This document shows positions 18,673 through 26,936 of a stretch of 64,000 nt of DNA, piece after piece; positions within the stretch are counted from its first letter, which is position 1, and each line of letters begins with the position of its first letter. The DNA comes from Chryseobacterium taeanense (GTDB lineage Bacteria > Bacteroidota > Bacteroidia > Flavobacteriales > Weeksellaceae). Made by a program: the position numbers and the translations under genes. The stretch lies in NCBI RefSeq assembly GCF_900099685.1, contig NZ_FNDW01000005.1, forward strand, positions 186,001 to 250,000, written 5' to 3'. The notes under the pieces were generated by a model that saw only the letters and a list, made by a program, of their open reading frames with translations, was not told the DNA's origin and did not search any database.

Positions 18673-18861
18673 CACAAAAGAAATTGAATATGAAGTAGTG
18701 AAGTTCAGTCAAATTTTTAAAACTTCAATTTGGAAAGAATTTGTGATTGTTTGGAAGCTTTGTGTTATAATCTAAAATCATCTTTTTATTTTAAGAAAAT
18801 TCGTTATATATTGTATTGACAAAAAATGAAGCAAAAATAATCACCAAATAATATTTAAGCC

Positions 18862-19272
18862 ATGAAAAAAATACTATTCTTTTTTTTACTTCTGTTAAAT
18901 CTTTCCATTCTAAGTGCGCAAACCATAGAATCCGGAAGCCGCAATACGGCAGGATATATCAAAAGTGACGGCACCATCGAAGACAGAAGCCATGCAACCG
19001 TAGGATATATTAAAAGTGACGGAACTATTGAAAATAAAAGCCACGGTACCATTGGCTATATCAAAAGCGATGGTACGATAGAAAACAAAAGCCATCTTAC
19101 TGTCGGTTACCTAAAAAAAGATGGGACGGTAGAAAACAGCAGCCATGCAACCATTGGATATATCAAGGATGATGGAACGGTAGAAAATAGCAGTCATGGT
19201 ACACTCGGCTATGCTAAAGGTGTAAAAAAAGAATGGGCTGCGGTGGTTTTTTTCTTCTTTAAAGTAGATTAG
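18862..19272 (+). CDS. Small secreted five-fold repeat (beta-flower-like) protein
   Basis: A 136-aa protein with a Sec signal peptide (about 1-20, ending LSAQ) and five to six tandem units of about 16 residues with the pattern GYIKSDGTIENKSHxT. The pattern matches proteins called 5-fold beta-flower in Bacteroidetes; role unknown. It ends in a hydrophobic AAVVFFFFKVD. It stands alone between the toxin cassettes and the fibre-like genes, with a strong terminator 40 bp downstream. Confidence 0.7.
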   Translation: MKKILFFFLLLLNLSILSAQTIESGSRNTAGYIKSDGTIEDRSHATVGYIKSDGTIENKSHGTIGYIKSDGTIENKSHLTVGYLKKDGTVENSSHATIGYIKDDGTVENSSHGTLGYAKGVKKEWAAVVFFFFKVD

Positions 19273-19310
19273 CGATAATTACGCACTGAAAATATAAGTT
19301 AAGAAATGAA

Positions 19311-19337
19311 GGCTCGGATTTTATAATCCGAGCCTTT
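19311..19337 (+). terminator. Terminator after five-fold repeat gene
   Basis: A perfect 10-bp stem GGCTCGGATT / AATCCGAGCC with TTAT loop, followed by TTT. A near copy is at 11938. Confidence 0.8.
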
Positions 19338-19440
19338 GATGTTTTGATGTAAAAAGTAAGTCGGTGCCGGAAGTTATATGCAGATCCCAATGATAACTTT
19401 TGCTTCCATCATCCCAAAATTTCTCTCATTCGGTTAATTT

Positions 19441-19511
19441 CTGCAACTACAGAATTCAAACGGCAAAAAACTTTCGGCAGAACTAAAAAAGGTTGAATTT
19501 TGGACTGTAAA
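19441..19511 (+). repeat. CTGCAACTACAG element, copy 2
   Basis: CTGCAACTACAGAA, then CGGCAAAAAACTTT and TTTTGGACTG. It starts 97 bp before the ATG of the fibre-like gene at 19538, in the same position as copy 3. Confidence 0.75.
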
Positions 19512-19537
19512 ATTATAAGCCGCAAAGAATAGAATAC

Positions 19538-20815
19538 ATGGAAACAAACGAAATAACCACGAGAGAAAAATTAAAAACCTATTTTGAAACCGGGAAATAC
19601 CCCACAGAAAGTCAATTTGCAGAATGGATCGATTCTTATTGGCATAAAGAGGAAAATATAAATTCCCAGGAAACTCTTGCAACAGTTGTTGGCAGAGATA
19701 ATCAGGTTCCGGAGCAGGGAATTAAATTCGTGCAAAGTAAATCAACACCTTCTACTAAAATTGAATTAAGAATCAATAAGACAACATGGTCGCAATGGTT
19801 TGGAAATATGAATCCTGATCATACAGGAGTTTATAATAGTTCCTTTGGTTTCGGAGCGTTACAGAATGTTACCACAGGGGACGGAAACGTAGCTCTGGGA
19901 AGCCATGCATTAATGCAACTTACAACCGGCATCAGAAATACGGTAGTTGGGTCAGGTTCAATGATTGCTCTAAAAGAAGGATACTGGAATGTTGTCGTGG
20001 GGCAGGCCGCGCTGTATTATTTTGCTACAGGCCATAATAACACAGCCATTGGCAGAGTGGCAATGTGCAACTTCATAGGAGGATACGGCAATACGGCTTT
20101 GGGAAGCCATTCCGGATTTGTTGATGGTGGAACAATGCATACTCAGGAATATAATTTTAATACTTTTTTAGGGTTCAGATCGGGGTATACTACAGATCTT
20201 CCTAATAACCTGAAGGGAAATAATAATGTTACCATTGGAGCCAATGCCCCGATTGGCGGTAATACCAATAATAAATTAGTCATACATTCATCAGAAAACG
20301 TACTCAATCATAATGTAACACTTCCTCTTATAGGTGGAGATTTTGTAGAAAGAACTCTGGATTTTGATTCTTCATTAAAGGTTCACCGACTTCCAAAAGC
20401 AGATTCTGGTTTTACCCAAAACATAGTTGCAAAGCCTGATGGGACATTCGGAATAGAAGAAAGAACAAATTCTAATCATTATTTCAAAGAAGCCCGTACA
20501 GGAAGTTATTTTCAAATTGATAATGAATTTAAAAAGCCTCTTTACAGGTGCGTAGTCATAGAAAATATTTCAGAAGCAGAACCTGAAAAATCAATAGAAT
20601 TATCATCATTAAATATAGAGCATATCTTTATAAACGGTACAGCAAGAATCGGTTCCAGAAGCTATTCTATTGCAAACGCCGAAACTTTATCTGTTAATTT
20701 TTTTCATGACGATTCTTACCTGGTTTTTACACAAATAAATGGACAAAAAGCTGAATGGTCACTTCACATAATCCTTGAATACACCAAAACTACGGACAGT
20801 CCAATATCATTATAA
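19538..20815 (+). CDS. Fibre-like protein with shared N-terminal module and YadA-head-like repeats
   Basis: A 425-aa protein without signal peptide. Residues about 5-40 (REKLKTYFETGKYPTESQF, then WIDSYWHKEENI) form a module shared with the products at 20940, 22460 and 26937. Residues about 105-215 contain repeats such as GNVALGSHAL, RNTVVGSGS, NNTAIGRVAM, GNTALGSHSG, the left-handed roll pattern of trimeric YadA-type heads and phage spikes. The rest is a beta-rich C-terminal domain. Known Bacteroidetes phage and tail-fibre proteins often open with this kind of GKYPTESQF module; I infer an eCIS or prophage fibre or spike. Copy 2 of the CTGCAACTACAG element sits 97 bp upstream. Confidence 0.65.
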   Translation: METNEITTREKLKTYFETGKYPTESQFAEWIDSYWHKEENINSQETLATVVGRDNQVPEQGIKFVQSKSTPSTKIELRINKTTWSQWFGNMNPDHTGVYNSSFGFGALQNVTTGDGNVALGSHALMQLTTGIRNTVVGSGSMIALKEGYWNVVVGQAALYYFATGHNNTAIGRVAMCNFIGGYGNTALGSHSGFVDGGTMHTQEYNFNTFLGFRSGYTTDLPNNLKGNNNVTIGANAPIGGNTNNKLVIHSSENVLNHNVTLPLIGGDFVERTLDFDSSLKVHRLPKADSGFTQNIVAKPDGTFGIEERTNSNHYFKEARTGSYFQIDNEFKKPLYRCVVIENISEAEPEKSIELSSLNIEHIFINGTARIGSRSYSIANAETLSVNFFHDDSYLVFTQINGQKAEWSLHIILEYTKTTDSPISL

Positions 20816-20841
20816 ACCAGTCCGGAAAAAATAAAGACTCA

Positions 20842-20912
20842 CTGCAACTACAGAACGGGCAGGGCAAAAAACTTTAATAAAAACAAAAAAAGGATGAATT
20901 TTGAACTCTGAA
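20842..20912 (+). repeat. CTGCAACTACAG element, copy 3
   Basis: CTGCAACTACAGAA, then GGGCAAAAAACTTTA and TTTTGAACTC, starting 98 bp before the ATG at 20940. Confidence 0.75.
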
Positions 20913-20939
20913 TCGTACATAAAGAATATTTAAATTATT

Positions 20940-21803
20940 ATGGAAAAAAACGAAATAACCACGAGAGAAAAATTAAAAACCTATTTTGAAACAGGGAAAT
21001 ATCCAACTGAAAGTCAGTTTGCACAATTGATCGATTTTTTCAGACTTAAAGAAGATGTCCTGACGAACAAAGAATTGGTAACGCTCGCCAATAATCTGGC
21101 TGCTCTTGATAATGGATATATTCTTTACAGCACCAGTAGTATTGAGAATGAGAAATTTCCAATCGTTGTAAGCTCAAAAGAAGGAGAAAGCCAAACTTTT
21201 ACAATTGAAAAAACCGAAAACAAAGAGCAAAAGCGCTATTTTCAGGGCAGTGCGCCTTACACGGTTAGTACAAAAGAATTTCTGGTAGACCGATTAGAAG
21301 GATACAGATATTACTATCTGAACACTCAGATCGACGACGGCTATACAACGAGCAGGCTTTTCGGAAATAATCTGCCTCCGATTCCGGAGAATTTTGAACT
21401 AGTAACCGTGGAAAATAAAAAAATTTCTATAAAGATAAGTAACGAAGATTTTGATCGTAAAATAAATAATTTACATACACGTCTTACTTTTGTTAATAAA
21501 ACCGAAATACTTATTGAATACGCATTATACGGAAACTACTGGTCCAATAAGTATATTTCTGAAGATATGGTAACGGATCATTATGATCTTGGAGATTTTT
21601 TAGTCTGTTTTTACAGAGCTGATCTCTCCGGAATCAGTAAATCTATAGAATGTAAAATTTATGACGAGGATAATGATACGCTGCTGATGACTGCCTCTTT
21701 AGTACCTGGGCAGAAAAATATCAATGTCTCTGCAGGAGCTGTGCTGTCAGGAGTGAGAAATGCCAGAATCGAATGCGATTATGAAAGTCAGGCAAATAAA
21801 TAA
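20940..21803 (+). CDS. Protein with shared GKYPTESQF N-terminal module, variable C-terminus (1)
   Basis: A 287-aa protein whose first about 40 residues repeat the module of the preceding gene almost exactly (EKNEITTREKLKTYFETGK), after which the sequence is unrelated: a hydrophilic beta-rich region (about 60-287) with no family I recognise. Shared start plus variable body is the usual build of fibre or cargo proteins attached to one common partner. The ATG is preceded by the same 98-bp leader with the CTGCAACTACAG element as its neighbour, so the pair arose by duplication of leader plus module. Confidence 0.6.
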   Translation: MEKNEITTREKLKTYFETGKYPTESQFAQLIDFFRLKEDVLTNKELVTLANNLAALDNGYILYSTSSIENEKFPIVVSSKEGESQTFTIEKTENKEQKRYFQGSAPYTVSTKEFLVDRLEGYRYYYLNTQIDDGYTTSRLFGNNLPPIPENFELVTVENKKISIKISNEDFDRKINNLHTRLTFVNKTEILIEYALYGNYWSNKYISEDMVTDHYDLGDFLVCFYRADLSGISKSIECKIYDEDNDTLLMTASLVPGQKNINVSAGAVLSGVRNARIECDYESQANK

Positions 21804-21809
21804 GAGTTA

Positions 21810-21880
21810 CTGCAACTACAGTATACACAGGGCAAAAAACTTTTACCAGAAGAAAAAAAGTCTGAACTTTGGACTATCAA
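21810..21880 (+). repeat. CTGCAACTACAG element, copy 4
   Basis: CTGCAACTACAGTA, then GGGCAAAAAACTTTT and TTTGGACTAT, 7 bp after the stop of the preceding gene and with no start codon at the expected distance. Confidence 0.7.
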
Positions 21881-21910
21881 AATAAAGGCTAAACATTCAG
21901 TCAGAAAGCC

Positions 21911-21985
21911 CTGCAACTACAGAACAGACAAAGCAAAAAGCTTTTATAATAATAAAAAAAGAATGACCTTTGAACTTCAATTCAT
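21911..21985 (+). repeat. CTGCAACTACAG element, copy 5
   Basis: CTGCAACTACAGAA, then AAGCAAAAAGCTTTT and TTTGAACTTC, 101 bp after copy 4. No coding sequence follows at the usual spacing. The 656-bp gap 21804-22459 therefore holds two leader elements and RNA-like element A but no supported gene. Confidence 0.7.
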
Positions 21986-22076
21986 CAACTGGCAAATACA
22001 AGCCTAAGCCAGTTAATATAAAAATTATTTGGAAATCATAAAACCAAATAAATGTGAATAATTAGTAATTGTTCAT

Positions 22077-22334
22077 GAAAATAAATCCTCAACCGAGTAA
22101 GATTCTCAATAATAGAAAGCCTTTTACTCTTGAAATATTGGAATTTTCTGATGTGCAGATATTAGAATTTCCCCATGACAAAAAATAGCAGGAAACCTGT
22201 TGTTTTCTTTCAAGAGCAGACTTAAGTCTTTAAAAAGTAGGAATTTCAGTAATGGAGAACTTTCTAAAAACAATTGTCGCGGCAGTTGGGTAAGACTCTC
22301 AAAAGTGATTTGCTTTTCGGTTGAGGTTTATTTT
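22077..22334 (+). ncRNA. Structured repeat element A (candidate RNA)
   Basis: About 258 bp closed by a long complementary stem: AAAATAAAtCCTCAACCGA (22078-22096) pairs with TCGGTTGAGGTTTATTTT (22317-22334), with one bulge. Inside are AGAC-TTAA-GTCT (about 22218-22229), the conserved string TTTAAAAAGTAGGAATT, and CAATTG / CAGTTG flanking TCGCGG. Two related copies lie at 23202 and about 23690. Pairing is kept where the sequence differs between copies. Function unknown; it could be a noncoding RNA or a folded untranslated region. Strand assumed from neighbouring genes. Confidence 0.55.
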
Positions 22335-22459
22335 AAAAACAAACTCATCACATTTTCAAAAAAATTCAGACAAAAAAATCCAGGAATCAATCGTGTTTGA
22401 TAATTGGTAGCAGGAAAAATTATAAAAAGGACATAAGTAGTAAAAAACATTCAAACATT

Positions 22460-23200
22460 ATGGAAGAAATAAATACATTAACCCAAAGAGAGGAGCTGAA
22501 AACCTATTTTGAGACAGGTAAATATCCGACAGAAAGTCAATTTGGAAAATTCATAGATAATTATGTCCATTTAAATGAATTTAATTTCGGGCTTGACGTA
22601 AAACCAACAGGAGATCACAAAAGTAAATACTATCATTTCTACTTAGCTGAAGAACCATGGAATAACAATAGAGGACATATGAATGTCGAAGATGCGACTC
22701 AAAATTCTCCTGAAAAGATAGACGGTTACACACATGTTCTATCCAGATACGTCGGCTACAAGCGTTTACATGTAAAATTAATAGGCGAACTGGATATTGA
22801 TAAGCATCAGCCCAAGATCATCATAAAACGATATAAGCAAAAAAAGAAGCTTACAAGTGGTTTTTTAAAAATGGCAGGTTTCTATCAAGAACTTCCGGGA
22901 GATGCAGAATCCTGGGGAAGACAATCCGAATATCCTGTAACCTCAAATGAGATGGTTCTTGATATCAATCCGATTAACTATTTCAGGCCAGGTACTGACT
23001 ACAGAGATTTTTATCCGGCAGGTACTTTTAACAGACCTGGGTCATTCAGATACTCGGTGCATCACAGAAAACCTTTTTCACTTATTCAAATGCTTTTGGA
23101 AATCGATGTAAACGGAACAAAATACAGATCGAATCCTGTTAATGTAAAAATCATTCTGGGGCGGGACGAAAAAGACCTGATTAATTATATGATTAGTTAA
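22460..23200 (+). CDS. Protein with shared GKYPTESQF N-terminal module, variable C-terminus (2)
   Basis: A 246-aa protein. I start it at the ATG at 22460 because the product then opens MEEINTLTQREELKTYFETG, aligning with the two preceding paralogs; a longer frame from 22397 is not supported by them. After the module (about 1-40, KYPTESQFGKFIDNY) the body is a basic, Tyr-rich beta-type domain without recognised family. It is flanked by RNA-like elements A (upstream) and B (starting right after its stop). Confidence 0.6.
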   Translation: MEEINTLTQREELKTYFETGKYPTESQFGKFIDNYVHLNEFNFGLDVKPTGDHKSKYYHFYLAEEPWNNNRGHMNVEDATQNSPEKIDGYTHVLSRYVGYKRLHVKLIGELDIDKHQPKIIIKRYKQKKKLTSGFLKMAGFYQELPGDAESWGRQSEYPVTSNEMVLDINPINYFRPGTDYRDFYPAGTFNRPGSFRYSVHHRKPFSLIQMLLEIDVNGTKYRSNPVNVKIILGRDEKDLINYMIS

Positions 23201-23201
23201 T

Positions 23202-23466
23202 GAAAAAGATAGCCTCAACCAAGTAAGAAACTCCGACACAAGATCCCTTTGACTTTTGAAATAGTTGAATTTTTTAATGCAGGACATTAGAATCTTATCC
23301 ACGATGTGAAATAGCAGGCTTAAAATCCTCTATTTTCTTTCAAAAGTAAGATTGATTCTTTAAAAAGTAGGAATTCCGTTATGTGAGAAATTTTCAGAAA
23401 ACAACTGTTACGGCAGTTGGGTAAGATTCTCTGATGTGAGATACTTTTAGTTGAGGTTACCTTTTC
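23202..23466 (+). ncRNA. Structured repeat element B (candidate RNA)
   Basis: This element begins 2 bp after the stop of the preceding gene. The closing stem is GAAAAAGATAGCCTCAACCAA (23202-23222) with TTAGTTGAGGTTACCTTTTC (23447-23466), whose outer half differs from element A yet still pairs. Inner hairpins include AAGAT-TG-ATTCTT and CAACTG-TTACGG-CAGTTG. The string TTTAAAAAGTAGGAATT is shared with A. A further 3'-end-like fragment (GCGGCTTTTCGGCTGAGG) lies at about 23618-23635. No gene is supported between 23201 and 24076. Confidence 0.55.
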
Positions 23467-23689
23467 AGTTACCAGTAAATATTTCCCCAAAATTTAAAAC
23501 AGAAAATCTTGTATTAAGTGCTGCAAAAGCAGAATTCATCATAAAAAAGAAATTTAAACTAAAAACAATAACCAATGAAGACAGAATATTACAGAGATTA
23601 TTTTTACTCATTTGTGAGCGGCTTTTCGGCTGAGGTTCGCTAAAATGAACCAAAAATAAATTGTAAACATCATAAGATGCATACAAAAT

Positions 23690-23970
23690 ATTTTAAAAAG
23701 CCGGGTAAGAAACTCTGAAACAGGAAACCTTTTTCTCTTGAAATATTGGAATTTTCTGACGCTTAACGATCAGAATCTCATCCAGGATACAAAATGACAG
23801 ATCATCAGATCGTTTATTTTCTTTCAGGAGCAGACAACAATTCCGTGAAAACGGAAGATTGTTTCTTTAAAAAAGTAGGAATTCCGGGAAGAGAAAGACT
23901 TTCAGAAATGACTGCTGTGGCAGTTCTGGTAAGACTTTCCCATATGAGTTATATATGCTTGATTAATATA
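23690..23970 (+). ncRNA. Structured repeat element C (candidate RNA, more divergent)
   Basis: It shares CTCTTGAAATATTGGAATTT with element A exactly, plus CTTTAAAAAAGTAGGAATTCC and a GACTGC-TGTG-GCAGTT hairpin in the place of the CAGTTG stems. The middle hairpin is TTCCGT-GAAA-ACGGAA, a different sequence in the same position. The CCTCAACC closing stem is missing; a weaker outer pairing is possible. It ends about 110 bp before the ATPase gene. Confidence 0.45.
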
Positions 23971-24076
23971 CGTTTTCAAAAAAATAAAATTAAACAAAAC
24001 TTTAATTGCTGTTAAAAAAACAACTTTTTGAGAAGCAAGAGATGAATTTTGAATTCAAAAAAAGACTAAGAAACCC

Positions 24077-25393
24077 ATGGAGATAACAAAAATACAAAAA
24101 TTATTCACCCATTTAGAAAACGTAATTACCTGGCGTATCAACAATTCTGCAGAAGACTTTAATACAGCAGCACCAGAATTTAAAATTAATGACCATGAAG
24201 GCTTTCAATTAGGAAACTATATTTCAGGGAAAGAGCTTGCCCATCAGGAAGTTATTATTCTTTTAATGGCTCTGTTACCACGGCTGGATCCTGCATTGCT
24301 GAAACGTATTTATTTGGAATTTCCCAACAGCGTGCTGTTCGATTTTTGTTCAGTCAATGATAATGGCAGGCTCTTTTATCCTACGATTCAGACGGTGCAA
24401 TATATTTTGGGGGGCGAGAGCATTTCAGAAAGATTAAAAGCGCTGGATTATTTCGCTTCAGATGCAGTTTTGGTTAAAGATGAAATTATTGTTTTTTCTG
24501 GTTCAGGTCAGGATCATACGTCCATAAACAGCCAGATAAGTATTCATCAGGAAGCATTTAATGCAGCTGTTTTCGGATCAGAATTATTGCCGAAGATGAG
24601 CAATGATTTTCCTGCAGAACTGTTGTACACCAGCCGATCCTGGGAAGATCTTATACTTCCTCAGAATACACTGCAGGAGCTGAAAAGCATTGAAGATTGG
24701 TATAACAGCAGTCGGACTCTTATGGAAGACTGGGGCATGAAGAAAAAACTTAAACCAGGTTTCAGAGTACTGTTTTATGGAGATCCGGGAACGGGGAAAA
24801 CCCTTGCGGCCAGTCTTTTGGGAAAATATACAAAACGTCCTGTTTTCAGAGTAGATGTTTCTATGCTGGTTTCAAAATACATCGGCGAAACCGAGAAGCA
24901 ATTGGCTAAATTATTTGACAAAGCGGAAAATAAAAACTGGATCCTGTTTTTCGATGAGGCCGATGCTATTTTCGGAAAACGTACCAATGTACGGGATGCC
25001 CATGATAAATATGCCAATCAGGAGGTTTCTTATCTTCTGCAGCGTATAGAAACATTTTCAGGACTTATTATTCTGGCCTCTAACTTCAAAAATAATATGG
25101 ATAAAGCCTTTACGAGGCGCTTTCATAGCTGCATAAAATTCAATAATCCCAAGCATGAGGAGCGTCTGCGTATCTGGCAACAGAATTTACCCGAACAACT
25201 ACACCTTGATGGAATTGATTTGGAACAAATTGCTAAACGATACGAACTTACCGGGTCTAATATTATGAACGTAATCCAAGACGTAAGTTTAAAAACGATA
25301 GCACTGAAAGATCCTGATTACAAAGTAAGTCCGGATATGTTGTTAGAAAGCATCAGGAAAGAATATGTAAAAGAGGATAAAATTTTCTCATAG
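24077..25393 (+). CDS. AAA+ ATPase of extracellular contractile injection system
   Basis: A 438-aa cytosolic protein. The N-terminal about 200 residues are a system-specific domain; the C-terminal AAA+ module has Walker A GDPGTGKT (about 235-242), Walker B ILFFDEADAIFGKR (about 290-303), sensor-1 LASNFKNN (about 334-341) and the Arg-finger-like FTRRFHSCIKF (about 345-355). This is the classic ATPase (Afp15/PVC15 type) found in almost every eCIS locus and thought to help assembly or maturation of the injection particle. It is the best evidence that the surrounding genes belong to an eCIS rather than to a plain prophage. No sheath, tube or baseplate gene lies within the window. Confidence 0.85.
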   Translation: MEITKIQKLFTHLENVITWRINNSAEDFNTAAPEFKINDHEGFQLGNYISGKELAHQEVIILLMALLPRLDPALLKRIYLEFPNSVLFDFCSVNDNGRLFYPTIQTVQYILGGESISERLKALDYFASDAVLVKDEIIVFSGSGQDHTSINSQISIHQEAFNAAVFGSELLPKMSNDFPAELLYTSRSWEDLILPQNTLQELKSIEDWYNSSRTLMEDWGMKKKLKPGFRVLFYGDPGTGKTLAASLLGKYTKRPVFRVDVSMLVSKYIGETEKQLAKLFDKAENKNWILFFDEADAIFGKRTNVRDAHDKYANQEVSYLLQRIETFSGLIILASNFKNNMDKAFTRRFHSCIKFNNPKHEERLRIWQQNLPEQLHLDGIDLEQIAKRYELTGSNIMNVIQDVSLKTIALKDPDYKVSPDMLLESIRKEYVKEDKIFS

Positions 25394-25459
25394 AAAATTA
25401 CATCATGCAGAGGATTGTCTCATTGCTTTTTTAAGTGCTGTAAGTTATTGAAATGTAAC

Positions 25460-25758
25460 AAATTGTACTTGATTGCCTCTTCGGAGTACTTGATTGTCTC
25501 TTCGGAGTGGTTGATTGCTTCTTCTAAACGATTGATTGGCTATTCGGAACAGTTGATTGCTTTATCGAAATGCTTGATCGCCTATTTGAAGTGTGTGAAG
25601 CTTTTATCGAAGTGGTTGATGGTCTCAACTGAACACCTGAGTGCTTTATCCAACAGGTTGAAGCCGCTAAAGAAAACATAAATCGGGCTTTTAAACCGAA
25701 ACAATATTTCAAAGAAACCTTTAGAACATTGGAAAAAATAAAAACTAAGAGTTCTTAA
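25460..25758 (+). pseudogene. Degenerate heptad-repeat ORF (21-bp tandem repeats)
   Basis: About nine degenerate 21-bp units (ATTGCCTCTTCGGAGTACTTG and variants) span 25471-25665. One frame gives DCLFGVLDCLFGVVDCFF and later FIEMLDRLFEVCEAFIEVV with two stops (TAA at 25525, TGA at 25630), then an open helical C-terminus (QQVEAAKENINRAFKP ... IKTKSS) to 25758. Another frame (25415-25681, 88 aa, LIASSEYLIVSSEW type) is open throughout. Either a broken coiled-coil gene or a live small repeat protein; I favour a pseudogene because the tail looks protein-like only in the interrupted frame. Nothing else is seen in the 393-bp gap. Confidence 0.4.
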
Positions 25759-25786
25759 TTCATTTTAATCATTAAAAATTAAGCTC

Positions 25787-26359
25787 ATGAAAGCAAAAAT
25801 TCTGCTGCTGATTATATTCAGTGGCCTTACGTTAGGCTGCTGTAGAAGCAAACAAAAAGTTACGACCGTTTCCAAAGAAAATATACAGGAAACCGAAAAA
25901 GTGAAAGTTGATTCCCTGAGCTTACTGCATTCAGAATCTTCAGAGAGCAAATCTGCTGATATTTCAATTAAGGAATATAAAAATGAACTTTCCGGAGATA
26001 TGTCGATCACAGGAAAATCAGATACATCCAATCCGTTTATTTTCCACAATATTGTCGGAAATGATACCATTCAGAGTATTTCCATTATGGGAAATGCAGA
26101 ATATTCAATCAGCAATCATTATACAAAAGCATCCAGCAAAAAATCTGAAAATAAAAAAGAAGAATCAACCAATGTTTTTCAGGATATAGCTCAAAATAAA
26201 GTTTCAAAAGAAACAGCCAGGGAAAAGAGCTCGGAAGCATATCAGGAAACAAAAAAAATAAAAGTAACCGGATTTCAAATTACAGCCTGGATTTTCATGA
26301 CCATTCTGGGAATCACTGTAATCCTCATGTTTTTCACCTATAAATACTTTAAAAAATGA
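25787..26359 (+). CDS. Candidate unimolecular spanin (lipoprotein with C-terminal TM)
   Basis: A 190-aa protein with a lipoprotein signal (KAKILLLIIFSGLTLGC, lipobox LTLGC, Cys about 18) and, at the far end, a single hydrophobic segment (about 165-184, ITAWIFMTILGITVILMFF) followed by a basic tail (YKYFKK). The middle is polar, Ser/Lys/Glu-rich. An outer-membrane lipid anchor at one end and an inner-membrane anchor at the other is the architecture of u-spanins, which fuse the two membranes in the last step of phage lysis. Its stop overlaps the ATG of the lysozyme gene, completing a lysis pair. Sequence alone cannot exclude another envelope-spanning role. Confidence 0.6.
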   Translation: MKAKILLLIIFSGLTLGCCRSKQKVTTVSKENIQETEKVKVDSLSLLHSESSESKSADISIKEYKNELSGDMSITGKSDTSNPFIFHNIVGNDTIQSISIMGNAEYSISNHYTKASSKKSENKKEESTNVFQDIAQNKVSKETAREKSSEAYQETKKIKVTGFQITAWIFMTILGITVILMFFTYKYFKK

Positions 26360-26796
26360 AAACATCACAGAAAGGAATACATCTTATTTTATCATTTGAA
26401 GGTTTCAGTTCAAAGCCTTATCTGGATTCGGCAGGTATCCCGACCATAGGCTACGGAAATACATACTATCCCGGTGGTAAAAAAGTAACGATGAAAGATC
26501 CTGCCATCAGCAGGGAAAGAGGAGCCGAATTGTTTTCCTCAGTTTTACCAACTTATGAGAAAATAGTTAACAGTAAAATGAAGGTAGCGCTTACGCAAAA
26601 TCAGTTTGATGCCCTTGTATCGCATACATACAATACAGGAGGTTCAGACACTTTGTTTTCTTTAATCAATAAAAAAGCAAATTCAGAAACAATCCGAGAC
26701 TGGTTTACGTCAAGATATATTACCGCCGGAGGTAAAGTTCTGAATGGCTTGGTGAGACGTCGTAAAGCGGAGGCTGATTTGTTCTTTTCCCAGTAA
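26356..26796 (+). CDS. Phage-type lysozyme (GH24 endolysin)
   Basis: A 146-aa muramidase of T4/P22-lysozyme type. The active-site block is clear: SFEGF (catalytic Glu, about residue 14), LDSAGIPTIGYGNT (Asp and Thr of the E-D-T triad, about 22-35), plus the family stretches TQNQFDALVSHTYNTG (about 80-95) and the C-terminal LVRRRKAEADLF. No signal peptide, so export would need a holin or lysis by other means. The start overlaps the u-spanin-like gene (ATGA), implying translational coupling. Together they suggest that the particles are released by lysis of the producing cell. Confidence 0.9.
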   Translation: MKTSQKGIHLILSFEGFSSKPYLDSAGIPTIGYGNTYYPGGKKVTMKDPAISRERGAELFSSVLPTYEKIVNSKMKVALTQNQFDALVSHTYNTGGSDTLFSLINKKANSETIRDWFTSRYITAGGKVLNGLVRRRKAEADLFFSQ

Positions 26797-26936
26797 AATG
26801 TTTACCCTTTTCCAATTTATACTTAATAGAAACGAAAAATAAAATTTAATTCAGTGAGAAGATTTTGTAAAACCAATTAAAAATAGAAGCAAATGAAAAA
26901 TTCAGACAAATAATTTAATCGAAAAAAAGAAATTTT

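Noticed and set aside
22077..22334. Element A as a MITE-like transposon with terminal inverted repeats
   Set aside because: No target-site duplication is visible, the outer stem differs between A and B, and element C lacks the termini; paired changes inside the copies favour RNA structure.
22200..22400. 66-aa open frame
   Set aside because: It lies across RNA-like element A, is basic and low in codon character, and has no match among the related copies B and C, whose frames differ.
23794..24015. 73-aa open frame
   Set aside because: It covers element C; the homologous parts of A and B are not open in the same frame.
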